Assembly: GCA_030063045.1 (NCBI GenBank)
Contig: JAQSEB010000054.1
Span: 1,302,001 to 1,366,000, forward strand
DNA: 64,000 nt
Direction: 5' to 3'
Source of the DNA: Pratylenchus scribneri
Lineage: Eukaryota; Nematoda; Chromadorea; Rhabditida; Pratylenchidae
The notes beneath the pieces were generated by a model that saw nothing but the letters and a program-made list of their open reading frames with translations, did not search any database and was not told the DNA's origin. The position numbers and the translations under genes were made by a program. This document shows, in pieces, positions 7,833-30,728 of the stretch. How positions within the stretch are numbered: position 1 is the stretch's first letter; the number at the start of each line of letters is the position of its first letter.

Positions 7833-10813
7833 ATGCTCAAAGAATTGATTGATTTTTCGGCCCTGACTTCGAGCAATGATCAGCTCGAGAATGAATTGGA
7901 CTGCGTGTTGCTCTCATTTTCCACTAAACTTGGCCGAGATGGGGCGCAACAAATTGCAAAAATTGTTTGTTGGCAAAATAATTAGGAAAAAATGATTCTC
8001 AATTGTTGGTTTTCGAATTTTTAGGTGGGCAGACATTGTCCCGATCTCGATTTGAATGTTCGCCACCATCGAAGAGGCTATGCATTGGAAGTGAGGGAGA
8101 ATGAGGAGAAAAGTGCCGAGAAAAGGTGAATAATTCCTTCGGGACATCCATCAAAAATTCGACTGTAGGATTTGAAGGGACAATTATGGGCGGTCCTACA
8201 GTATTATGCGATTCAATGCCATTATAAAAAAAGGCAATAAAGGAATACATTAATAATTAATTTCAACTTTTCAATGATGGAGAACACTCATCATCAATTT
8301 TTGCCTACTTTTCTCTTATATTCATTTTTTATTTTGACAGCACGCTAAAACCAAAGACCATTAATTTGGAATTACACAGATTTAGACCGCAGATTTTGGC
8401 CACATTTTCGATTACAAATACTTTTTAGTTCTGCCGATTATCTTCTGATGATCAAGAAGCGATTGGATTCCATCGTCACAAATGATACCGAAGATGATCA
8501 GCAACTCATCTATTTTGGGCAAAATGATCAGCTTCAAATTCTACCAGCCACTCACTTAGGTCAGCATTAAAGTTTTGTGGCCAACGAACTTTTATGCAAA
8601 TTTTTATTCAAAATCTCACATTTTCTTGCAGTTTCCTTTCTGCAATCCGAATCCGGAAGTCATCTGATCCATTCCATAATTCCGCTCCATCAACTCTCAC
8701 AACTTAGCCAGCTTCAAAACAGTTGGGTTTTTGCCTCGCCTTCCGAAGTGCTGAGCCCACCAATTGGCCTAATTAGGGAGTATTTTGGCCCCGAAATTGC
8801 CCTTTATTTTGCTTGGCTTTCTTACTTTACCATTTGGCTGATTGTTCCGGCAGTGATTGGTAAAAGTTAAAGATTCCACATTGCATGACATTTTCAGGCA
8901 CTTGGATGTTCATCCAACAATTTTTCTCCTCCTCCAATTCATCAGAATTCATGCCTTTTGTGATGTTTGCCCTATTCAATGCCATTTGGGCAATTGGCTT
9001 TCTCCGCAGTTGGGAATATCAACAAAGGAAAATGACCAGCGAATGGGCTAATGTTGGATCAGCAGAATCAAAATTGACGGAAAAACGAAATCGAGACTCA
9101 AATTATTCTTCTATTTTTGAGGATTTTTTTGGCATAACCCCCGATCGACTTTGGCATTTTCTGACTAATCCTAAATCTGCCATCTCGCCCCAATTTTGGC
9201 GATCCTTCGATTTTTTCTCCGTACTATCGCTCTTGGCCATTTTGCTTGGCCTTTTACAACTTCAAGATTGGGCTAAAGAGGTGAACAATTGCCTTCTTAT
9301 TTACATCCTTTCATGTTTATGAGAATCAGCTATCTAAATTCTATTTTCTTTATCCAATTCTTTTCATTCATCCATTCATTGACCACAATTCCCCTGCAGG
9401 AATATGGCCAAGGATGGCTTAGTCGAACGTCAGTTGTGCTTCAGGGATTGGTGTGCATTGGGGCGGAATCACTTTATCGGAACCGTACAAACTTAAAATT
9501 GGAAAATAATGTTAAAAGAAGGAATAGAATATACGATTTTAATGATAATGAATTGATTTGGCGGCTGGCACTATTCCAGTCGATCAGCGCCTTTTGCCCC
9601 CTTTTTTACATTGCATTCTGGCTAGGCGATTGGGAACGGCTTCAGGATGTAGGTTTATTATGATGATATTGATGGAAAATATATATCATATCGAGCGAAA
9701 AACATTTAAATTTTTTTGTTAGACTCTTGCCACCCTTTTGATCACCCGTCAATTTGTACAAAATTTCACGGAAATTGCCATTCCCCTAGCTCTTGGCCAA
9801 CTTCGCCAGTTGCAATGGGCATTTTTGGGCAAAATGGGAACGGCTGCCAGAAGAAGAGGCAAATTATTGCGTAGCGAATCTATCGCATCCAGCACCGAAA
9901 ATTTGGGTGAATCCATTGCGGAAAGGCAAATTGTATTGAGTGAATATGGCCGCCCTGTTGATGATTATCTGGAAATGTTCGTCCAATTGGGTGGGTACTA
10001 ATTTTGATTTGACTTTTTATGGTCAATTTGAATTTATGGAAACTATCAGAAATAATCGTTTCCTGGAGCCAGGGATTCTTCTTGATAGTGTATATAATCT
10101 ATGATCAAATAATTGCATCTTATGCCAAAAAATCCAATTTAATTTCATTATTTTTTCCTAAAAGGCTATGTTCTCCTGTTTTCATCGGCATTTCCTCCAG
10201 CAGCACTTTGTGCATTTCTCAATAATCTGCTCGAAGCCCGTGTTGATGCCTTCAAATTGTGTTTGGTCCACCGTAGGCCATGGCCCCGCCCAGTCCCTCA
10301 ACATGGCGATGAAGGATGGCAAAATGCAATCAAAGTGTGTTTTTTTAGGAAAAAATGGATGAGCAATTTATTTAAATTTTTGTAGTCTTGATCCATAAGA
10401 TAATCAAATTTATGTTATTAGCCTGTGAAGTATAGCCATTTTAGACCTCTCTATAAAATTAAATTGATTTAGCTTTATTTGTTTGACTTTTGAAGTTCAT
10501 CTGATTTATGCCCAAGGAAATATTCACCATAAACACGTAATGAAGCAACTCTTTTTGGGAATTAATTTTGATAAATTTCTTCTTTGAATTCGAATGTTTT
10601 ATAATACATGAATTAATTTTCCACGCAAAACAGGCTAAATTTTTCCTAGCTAAAAATGGAATTGAAATTATGGCCAAAACAAATAATTCTCGAATCTCAA
10701 TTCACTTAATTTTCCATATTATTCTTCGCCAGATAATGTGTTTGGCTGGAATTTGGGTCAATTTGGCATTGATTCTATTGAGATTCTTGACAACGGAGAA
10801 CAATGATTTGTGA
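7833..10813 (+). CDS. ANO8-like anoctamin (TMEM16), C-terminally short
   Basis: Nine exons (7833-7964, 8025-8125, 8429-8559, 8632-8859, 8898-9280, 9400-9648, 9723-9990, 10165-10334, 10733-10813) give a 580-residue protein with phases consistent throughout. Hallmarks of the ANO8/ANO10 branch are REYFGPEIALYFAWLSYFT (first membrane helix region), MFALFNAIWA…FLRSWE, the ERLQD-TLATLLITRQF segment, and YLEMFVQLGYVLLFSSAFP followed by ALCAFLNNLLEARVDAFKLC. TMEM16 proteins are Ca2+-regulated phospholipid scramblases or chloride channels; ANO8 tethers ER to plasma membrane. The model stops after the IMCLAGIWVNLALILL helix, so the final helix (the EHFALLLKY region in human ANO8) is missing. Either a terminal exon was not recognised, or the gene is truncated. 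Exon 1 and the last exon are the least certain. Confidence 0.82.
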
Positions 10814-11910
10814 TTTCACAGTAAAAGATGAAGAAGGAAATTTGAAAATCATAATTCATTTTTATTCACCTTTATTCTTTTTTTCACGTTTATTCCAAGT
10901 ATAAATGTTCAATTAAAAGGTGGCTAATAATACCAAAACAGCTTGTATTGTAATTAATGCTGGAAGATATTATTGTATTTTGGAAATGGCGGCTAACATC
11001 AAAATAAGTGAAAAAGTGGCCCAACAAAATTTAAGACAGGCTTCCTTTGTTTTTTGGCTGCATTGTGGCAGAATGATGATTGATGATGATGGGCCAAACC
11101 CCCATCAAGCAAATGTTTTTGGCAAACAAATGGAGAGGGAAAAGGATTATTCCAAACAATAAACAAGGTCGAAAATAACGATGGCCAAATAATGTTTTCA
11201 TTCATTTTGTCATTTCTAATTCCATTAATTTGTCTTTTTGGAGACTATGACCAGCAGAGATTATTAGGCTTTTGCATAAAATGGCCTTTTTGGTCATTTT
11301 AATCTGTCCTATTTGCCAATTTCTTGACCACCAAACGGAAGGCGAGAGTCAAATTATCGTGGACCGATGTCACCCATTTTTGGCCACAACAAATGCAACA
11401 ATTTATTTTCTATCTTTTGCCAATGCAACCCAAAATGAGTATTGCACCCCAGCCCCATCTATTGGCTTGTCAAAACACTTCCCCTGGGACCATCCCTTTT
11501 CGTCTATTTTGCCGAGAATCAAACCCTTATTTTCCCGCCTGTTGCTCTCGGCCACTTGGGAGGGCCAATCTTTTGGCCATTCTTCTTTTCCGCCTTCCAA
11601 TTCCTCATTTTCCTTCCAATTCCCTCATTCCATCGACGTCCATATCAATCATTGCCCCCTTTCCCTACAGAGGACAAAGCCCACCAAACTAAATGCTGCT
11701 ATTTGGCCATTCTGAAGCCGAATTGACTTTAGCACCATAGGATCTACCACCTTTTCATTCCAATCGGCTCGATTGCCTCGATCAACCATTTCCATTACTC
11801 TTAGTTTCAATTAATTAAAATTCAAGCATTCTTTAAATAAATTTAACTAGAATCGCCAACAACATAACAAATTAACCACAAATTTTTTATTGCCATTAAC
11901 ACCCCAAAAA
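10814..11910. other. Intergenic region
   Basis: Several reading frames are open but none has recognisable protein sequence or convincing splice structure. I searched by eye for the missing anoctamin C-terminus (an HFALLLKY-like segment) and did not find it. Confidence 0.4.
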
Positions 11911-12330
11911 ATGTTCCAATTTGATGAAGATTGGGATCCAGAAGAAGAACGCCGTGACGATGAGGAATATCGACGCATTTTGGGTGATGAACAAAAGAAA
12001 GTTACAGAAATTACGGCGGCTAATTTGGCTACCGTCGAAAGGTCAAAAAGCAAAACATTCTATGACGACTATTTTGCAGTGGATCCGGCCGAATGTGAGA
12101 ATGGGGAGCCATGGGTGGAAATTTTATACAAATCCTCTCTCACTAAATTTAAAAAAATATTATTCATTAAATCCGCGCATATAGATATTTCAATTTCTGT
12201 GTCAATTTTTTTGGTTAAAACAAAAAAAAAGCGAATTGGAACATTGGCTAATGTCCTCAAATTTTTATAATAGCTGGATGAGTGTAAAAGTCTTGCAAAT
12301 AGACGATGGGCAATTGCCACTTTATTTTAG
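11911..12330 (+). CDS. Possible small acidic protein (86 aa), unknown
   Basis: An ATG at 11911 opens MFQFDEDWDPEEERRDDEEY, then an Ile/Leu-Gly-Asp-Glu stretch and KTFYDDYFAVDPAEC. An intron from 12115 to 12273 (GT…TAG, phase 0) would join to a 19-codon exon ending WAIATLF and TAG at 12328-12330. The N-terminal half is strongly acidic, the end hydrophobic and basic. There is no signal peptide or known domain that I recognise. It could be a genuine short conserved gene or a 5' exon of something longer. Support is codon-like composition and intact splice phase only. Confidence 0.4.
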
Positions 12331-15300
12331 CAAAGTTGACGCGGGAACGTGTGATGTTATGAAGGGTTTGAGGGGACCCCGTGGGGAATGTTGACGATCC
12401 ATCCTATTTTTGAATGTTTTTGCTATTTGTGGGTGAGGGAAATGGACGTCTGTTTTGAGGTTTCCTCTAGGGAAAGGACACTTTCCATGCATTTTGTCGG
12501 CTTTTCCCCTTACCCTCATCAGACTTTTCGGCTCTTTCCCGTTCCCATCATCTGCTCCTCCCACTTTTTTACAGCTGCAAATTCCTCAAAATTCCTCTTC
12601 ATTTTATTTTTTGTCAGCACCGGCTTTTTGAAGATACTGCTTTCAGAAGCCACTTTTTATATTCTGAAGTGCCAGAAATGGATGCCTCTTTCCATGGAAA
12701 ATATCTGCTTTTCTTTAAAAGATTGGAAATAAATAAATAAATAATTTTATGCAAATTTATTGCTCGACTAATGTAATAATTTCTAATATTATGCATATAG
12801 AATTTTTCCTGGATTTTTTTGCTGCTGCCCATTCAGGGCAATTGAAATTCGAGTCGTCTGTTGCCTTTTCCCATTAATTCACGAATCCACATTGGATGCC
12901 AAAAAATGGACCCAGCTTATGGGTCCATTCTCCTTCCTCACATTTTTTATTCCTCACATTTTTTAATTCCTTTCCAGGGGAGAGTATTGGATATTTTAAG
13001 TTTTGGCCAATTTTTGGTTTTAAAAGGTCAAAAAAATACGAGGTTAAATCTTGATCATTTTGTTAATAAGATTTTAAAATATACATAAACAAAATCTAAT
13101 AGTTTTAACCCGAGCCAAATTTTTTCCATTAATTCGTTCATTTTCGCATTGAACTTGGTTCATGTTCTTGTTTGTTCACCACTCCTCCATTTTCTTTTTG
13201 AAAGTGTCCTCTCCTCTAAATGATGACCACCTTCGTGCAGCGAAGAAATTGTTTCCAGCAAAGTTCCCATCCCTTACTAAAATTCTCCTTTAGCCAAATA
13301 AACGTGCGCAAGGCCAAGGCCAATCGGTCTCTATTAAAGGGGTCAATTTGCGACTTTTTCAATCCATCCATTCAAATGAAATTCCTCTCTGATCCTTTCA
13401 GATCCTTTTATTCGTGCACGATTTTCCCTTACAAACATTCGCTCCTACTTTTCACCCATTTTCGCGCTTCGCACAAATCCTGCGCACCTTAGATCAAAAG
13501 ATTTATTTGTTTTTTGAGGCATCATTTTCTTTCATTCATTTGGCCATTTTTTAAAAAAATAGATAATTTAATAAATGAGAACCCTACTGCTGGCGAGTAA
13601 ATCCACATGGAAAAAATTAACCAAAAAATAAAATTCATTCTTATTCTGAACTGCTGATATCGAAAAAAATTACTTCTTTTTCATTTAAATTAGGCCAATT
13701 TTTGAATTTCATTTGGTTCTTTCCCGCAGTGCGCCTTCTTCCTCAATTCCCATATTTCAATTTGTTCTTGATATCCTCTCCACTCTTTCCGCATCCAATT
13801 GTCCATTCTTAGCAGAAAATTTTTGCCAATTTTCCCCTTGGGTGCCGGTCATCTTCCCTCCTCCATTCATTGTGCCCCCTCTTTCAATTCCCTTGGACTT
13901 GGAATGGACGCGCGAAAGGGCGGAGGAAGACGGCGCCGAGTTAATTAGCGTCGAAAATGCATGCAAAAGGGCAAAAATGCAAAGGGGAATTGAGAATTGA
14001 CCAGCAATGCAGCAAATTTGGTTTGGGTGCTTTATATTTGTACCATTGACGAAGTATAAGGGAAAGAATTAAACCGAATCCCTTTTTTTATAAAAAAATT
14101 ATCCTACTTCATTTGCCCGTTCCCATTTCATTTCTTTATGCTTCTGGGGTGGCTTAATCCCGTTCTATCCTTTTCCGCCAATTGACCTTCCACCAAAAGC
14201 TGCTGAATGGACAGATTGAATTGCCCATCAAATTCCCATCATTTCTTCCTTCATTGCTTCTCGACAAAACTTCATCGGCCAGATGATCTTCTTCTCTTTC
14301 CTCCCAAATCACCCTAATTTCACCCTTCATTTCCTTCTGATGAATTGTTTGCCGAGACCCGAGAATATTATTTTTCCACTTCCATTATTTTATCTTCAAT
14401 TTGCAGCTTCCCCCTATAATTTTCTCCCTTCGTTCGATCAAAAAAGCAATTCAAAGCTCCCATCCAATAATTCTTTCCGTTTTTCTGTCCCCCTTTTCGG
14501 CCCATTTCACTGAATTCGCGCATTCCTCCTCAAATCGGCCTCATAATTCCCCGTCTCCACTCCATAATTTATTCTCCCATTTCCCTCAATCATATTTTCA
14601 ATTCCCCCAAATTAACCGTTGAATCAAGAATCCACAATTTGACATTTTTTTGCTTTGTTACACACAGAATATATTTATTAGGAAAAGTGAAAATGTATAT
14701 CTTTTATTTTAAAATACTGATTAATTTGGAATTGGAATCTCTTAAATAATATCCATCCATTTTTCGATCAAGTTTGAAGATTTTTGTGTTTATTCCGCTC
14801 ACACTTGCTGCCATTGAACATTTGTATGCGAATAAAGGGAATTTGTTGCATTTTCGTCCCCGATTTGGGGAAAGGGACAGATGGAACGCAAACAATCGGC
14901 GGAAAAGCGGATAAGGCAAAAACTGCGGCAAAACGACAAAAAGAGAAAATGGAAATGGGTGGGAAGATGAGGAAAGGGAATATGGGGTGGAAGAATAAAA
15001 TGTTGGAGCATTTTGGGGGGTTTTGCGCCTTTCCAAGAGGAATTGAAAGGGGGCAGCGGGCAGCTGTCCTCCCCCTTTTGGTCCAGTCTCCAAGGGGGAA
15101 ATGGCCATGCGTAAAGCAAATAGTCCACAAAACTGCGCGCACATTGTGTCCCACTCCCCATTCACTCTTATAATTCTTCCCCTTCTATATTGCCGCTTTG
15201 TGCCTCATTCATTCAACAGAATTCTCCTCACCATCAAACATCATATTGGTGCAAATAACATAAAAATTACAAATTCTCCTCATTTTCTAGCATATTTGGA

Positions 15301-15354
15301 AACAGCTCGGACATGAATTGATTGTAAGAACAGAGAACAGACCCAATTATTTTT

Positions 15355-15435
15355 AAACAGGCGAAATTAATCTAATAAGAACAGGAGGAATTATCCTAAC
15401 TAAGTTAAACAGGTGGAATTATTCTAATAAGTTAC
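15355..15435. repeat. Short degenerate tandem repeat
   Basis: Three imperfect copies of a roughly 25-38 bp unit of the form aacagg(c/a/t)g(a/g)aatta(a/t)tctaa(t)aag follow one another. Spacing varies, so it is a degenerate minisatellite. Confidence 0.6.
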
Positions 15436-16447
15436 GTGTCAATACCAATGATGCCTAAAGGACTTTTCTTATTCATCCTACTGTACCCACGCTTTTTTTT
15501 GCTAATCATCCCGTCACCCTATCAATCAAATATTGCCCCAATCTGCTTTGTATAAAACAAATACGGAAAAGATTAGCAAATACCATAATTTATTGTCCCA
15601 ATTTATTAATTTCTTTTTTTTTATTGTATAAAATTGTCCTAGGGTGCACAAACCGGAATAAGTGGATCCCCACGATGGTTTCTCTCCTCAATTTAATATT
15701 TCCAATCAGTCACTCTGTCCCATCTACCTTCTTTCTATTTCCGGCCAATTTCTCTCCAAAATATTGTTTCATTGTCCAATTTGGTACCCAATTTTCACTT
15801 ATATTCCTCTTTTCTTTCATTTCCTTCCATTTTCTTGTCCAAAAATGTCCAATTTTTGGTCGAATCCAATTCACACGGTCGCCATCTGTAATTTGAGCTA
15901 TCCCCAGGCATCTTCCAAAATTTGCATGTTTTCTTTGCCAAAAATGACCATTAAATTTATTTTGATCTTTGTCCTTTTATAAAGCTTACAATTTTCAATA
16001 TTCCTCTAGTAAATAAGAAAAGCCATTAAATTGAAATCATATTCAATATTGAGAATGTCGCATGCAATTCGAAATCATTGACCATTTTCCAAAATTAATA
16101 GACCACCCAAAAGCATTTTCCCCCAATAATCGAATAATAAAGTGAGTTTCCACCATTTCATTTTCTCTCAAAACGGAATTTTGGAGGATTTTTATTTTTA
16201 TGAGGCCGCCACCACCGATCCGATGGACAATCCTGTGTCTTTGATCCCCTTTCATCCGATTGCATTGCACAATTCATTCCCATTCCCACCCACCCTCTTC
16301 CCATTTTCAATCCCCGTCAAATCAATTCCCCAATTGTCCCCAATCCTTTCTTCCATTTCTCTTTTCATTCTTCCCTACGAACTTTTGCTGCCAGCCGGAC
16401 AGCTTAAAGAGTCTTCAAAGAGCTAATTGCCGCTGCCCCAGCGGAAT

Positions 16448-16464
16448 GGGGGGGGGGGGGGGGG
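16448..16464 (+). repeat. Poly-G tract (G17)
   Basis: Seventeen consecutive G, followed by more G-rich sequence. In C. elegans such long G tracts need the DOG-1/FANCJ helicase for stable replication. Confidence 0.95.
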
Positions 16465-17082
16465 AGAAGGGGGATTGGCGGCGTTGTTTTTGCCGATAAT
16501 AAAAAGTGCTAGCACAAATTCACCGACATTTCCCCTTGGATCCAGCGGCATTTTACGGCCAATGGATTTATGTAGCGGCTGGCGATTTTTTCGTATTTGC
16601 CCACAAGAATTAATGGTTGGTGTTTGGTGGGACAACAAGATTTTCCGGGAGATTTTGGGGTGGAATAAAATGATGGCAGCTGCTTTCAAAAACATTTAAC
16701 AAAAGCTTCTGTAAAGATTTCCCCACCAGATTCAGGGTCACACTTTGGAGAATAGAAATGCGCACTCCATTTTTATCCAATTTTCTCACATTTTAAAGTG
16801 AAATTTGGAACGTAAAAAGGGAGGTGAACATTTCCATTGCGCATCATCCCATATTCCCATGTGCGCGACCAAATTAATTATGAGAATATTGGCGGCGTGG
16901 TAAGAAACCTATATAAATCAGGAGAAATGAATGAAGTGGCAAATTTTTAATAAAATATTTGCCTAAATAAATTTATGCAATGTTGAAATTTTGTTCCTCC
17001 TATTGGCCAAATTGGCTTTCAAATGATGTTTTTGTCTCAGTGGTTTTTCAATTCATTCGCTGGCTGTCCACCTTTTTGTCCA

Positions 17083-17101
17083 CCCCCCCCCCCCCCCCCC
17101 C
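17083..17101 (+). repeat. Poly-C tract (C19)
   Basis: Nineteen consecutive C (G tract on the minus strand), 618 bp downstream of the G17 tract and of opposite polarity. Confidence 0.95.
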
Positions 17102-18286
17102 AAGATTGGGTACTGATTGATCGGTGGGCGCCGGCCACTTTTCTTCCTGTGTCCATTTTCGAGTTGGTCCCATTCACCCTTAGAATAACATTTTGCTTTG
17201 CCCCCGGGGAAGCATAAATCTCTTCTAGCTCCAAAGGGGATTGTCCCCTCGATTTTGCCCAAAACTCTAGGCCCGTTGACTGATTTATGGCCTTCCCCCG
17301 GCTAGCACCCCCACCCCTCCTGCCCTTTCCATTCCTTTCATTTGCCCCTGCATTGCCCGGCCACTCAATTGCCAATTGCCCCCATTTTCGTCTCCAAACA
17401 TAATCCTGCCAAAATGCTTCTTTTGGACCATTCCCTCCATTTGCATCATTCCCCTCCATAAGAAAATGCCTTTTCTTGCTTCTTCACAAGACATTTTGAG
17501 CCAAAGCAACTTTTGGTCTAGCCAAATTCTCTCGTAAATGAATTTGGCAACAAATGTTTTCAAAAATGGTCGATAGAAGAATATTCTCTTGGCAAATAAC
17601 AAAATCCAGAATTGTCCCTGTATAAAAATATTCATTCCCCTCGATTTCCCATCGTCCGCGGATTGTTGCTTGCACTTTTTTGCCCCGCCCTCTTTCGGTC
17701 ATCGCCGAGGGGGAATGCCGCCCGTCCATTTCTCCCTTCTTTCCATTCTTCACCCCATTTCCCCGGCAGCACCAGTCCCCGGTCAATGGAGGAATATTCA
17801 GCTCCTTTCCCCTTCCTTTTTCACCCAAAAGGCTAACCTCCTTCTTTCGGCTGACTCAACTTGGCCGATAAAGCAAAAATGAAAAGGACGCACCCTTTCT
17901 CCGCTCGATCATCTTCATCAAAATTGCGGCTGCCACTTTGCAATAGTTCCACTTATCAGCTCTATTCGTTGGCTGACCGCAAAAGGGCAAATGAAAGGCG
18001 AAATGCCATTCATTATCCAAAACATTCTCCGATTTTCACTCTGCCAAAATTAATGAAAGAACACACTTTTCCTTTTCCTAAAATGCGCATTTATCGAGAA
18101 TTTTTACATAGTTTTTCAATTAGGTTTAGAATGATATATTGGCCAATTTCTTTGACTTTTTTACCCAAATTATAAGCGTCAATTTCCTTTCTGTTCAAGA
18201 CAAATTCCATTTGGCCCATTATTAAACCATTAAATCGCTTCATTCATTCCATTTAATTTCTAATTAAATATTCATTTCCCTTGCAG

Positions 18287-30349
<12,063 letters not shown>

Positions 30350-30561
30350 AAAGGCAGAATTAAATCTTTGATTTAGAGGAAATTTGACTAGTCCTGCACA
30401 CCAAAAAAATTTTCCATCAAATGATTCATTTTCCCATTGAGTTACCCATTTTTTATTCAGTATTTAACCCTCCATTTTGTGCTTTCTTTATATTATATTA
30501 AATTTCCAATGAATTTTGCCAAATTCCATCAAAATTACTATTTTATTCATATATTTGCCCA

Positions 30562-30567
30562 AATAAA
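30562..30567 (+). terminator. Poly(A) signal of unc-5
   Basis: AATAAA about 213 bp beyond the unc-5 stop codon. The converging SLC17 gene has TTTATT (AATAAA on the minus strand) at 30682-30687, 42 bp past its own stop, so the two 3' ends approach closely and could overlap. Confidence 0.5.
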
Positions 30568-30728
30568 GATTATATTTACATTACAGTAACACTTGATTTT
30601 TAATTTGTATATTTATTGAAGTCACACTCGGTTTTAGACATTTTTTTGCTGATTTTTCTGGAGGCCATTATAATTTCATTTTTTATTCAATTGATATGTC
30701 AAAATTCACAAATGAAATTGATAACCAA

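Larger units (their letters stand above)
12331..18286. other. Long region upstream of recognised unc-5 exons
   Basis: No confident coding sequence in about 6 kb. The missing signal-peptide exon of unc-5 should lie somewhere here (its downstream exon requires one nucleotide carried over, i.e. a phase-1 donor), but no candidate stands out. Between 14.7 and 15.2 kb several frames are open on both strands because the region is relatively GC-rich with few stops; none resembles a protein. Repeats at 15355-15435, a G17 tract at 16448 and a C19 tract at 17083 are listed separately. Confidence 0.45.

Noticed and set aside
14704..15173. Several overlapping long open frames on both strands
   Set aside because: The region is GC-richer and poor in stop codons. 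Translations are Pro/Ser/Phe-rich without domains, and no splice structure supports any of them.
17589..17882. Possible signal-peptide exon for unc-5 (hydrophobic stretch after 17612)
   Set aside because: The frame has no ATG (it starts at CTG) and I could not find a phase-1 donor that joins it convincingly to the Ig1 exon at 18287.
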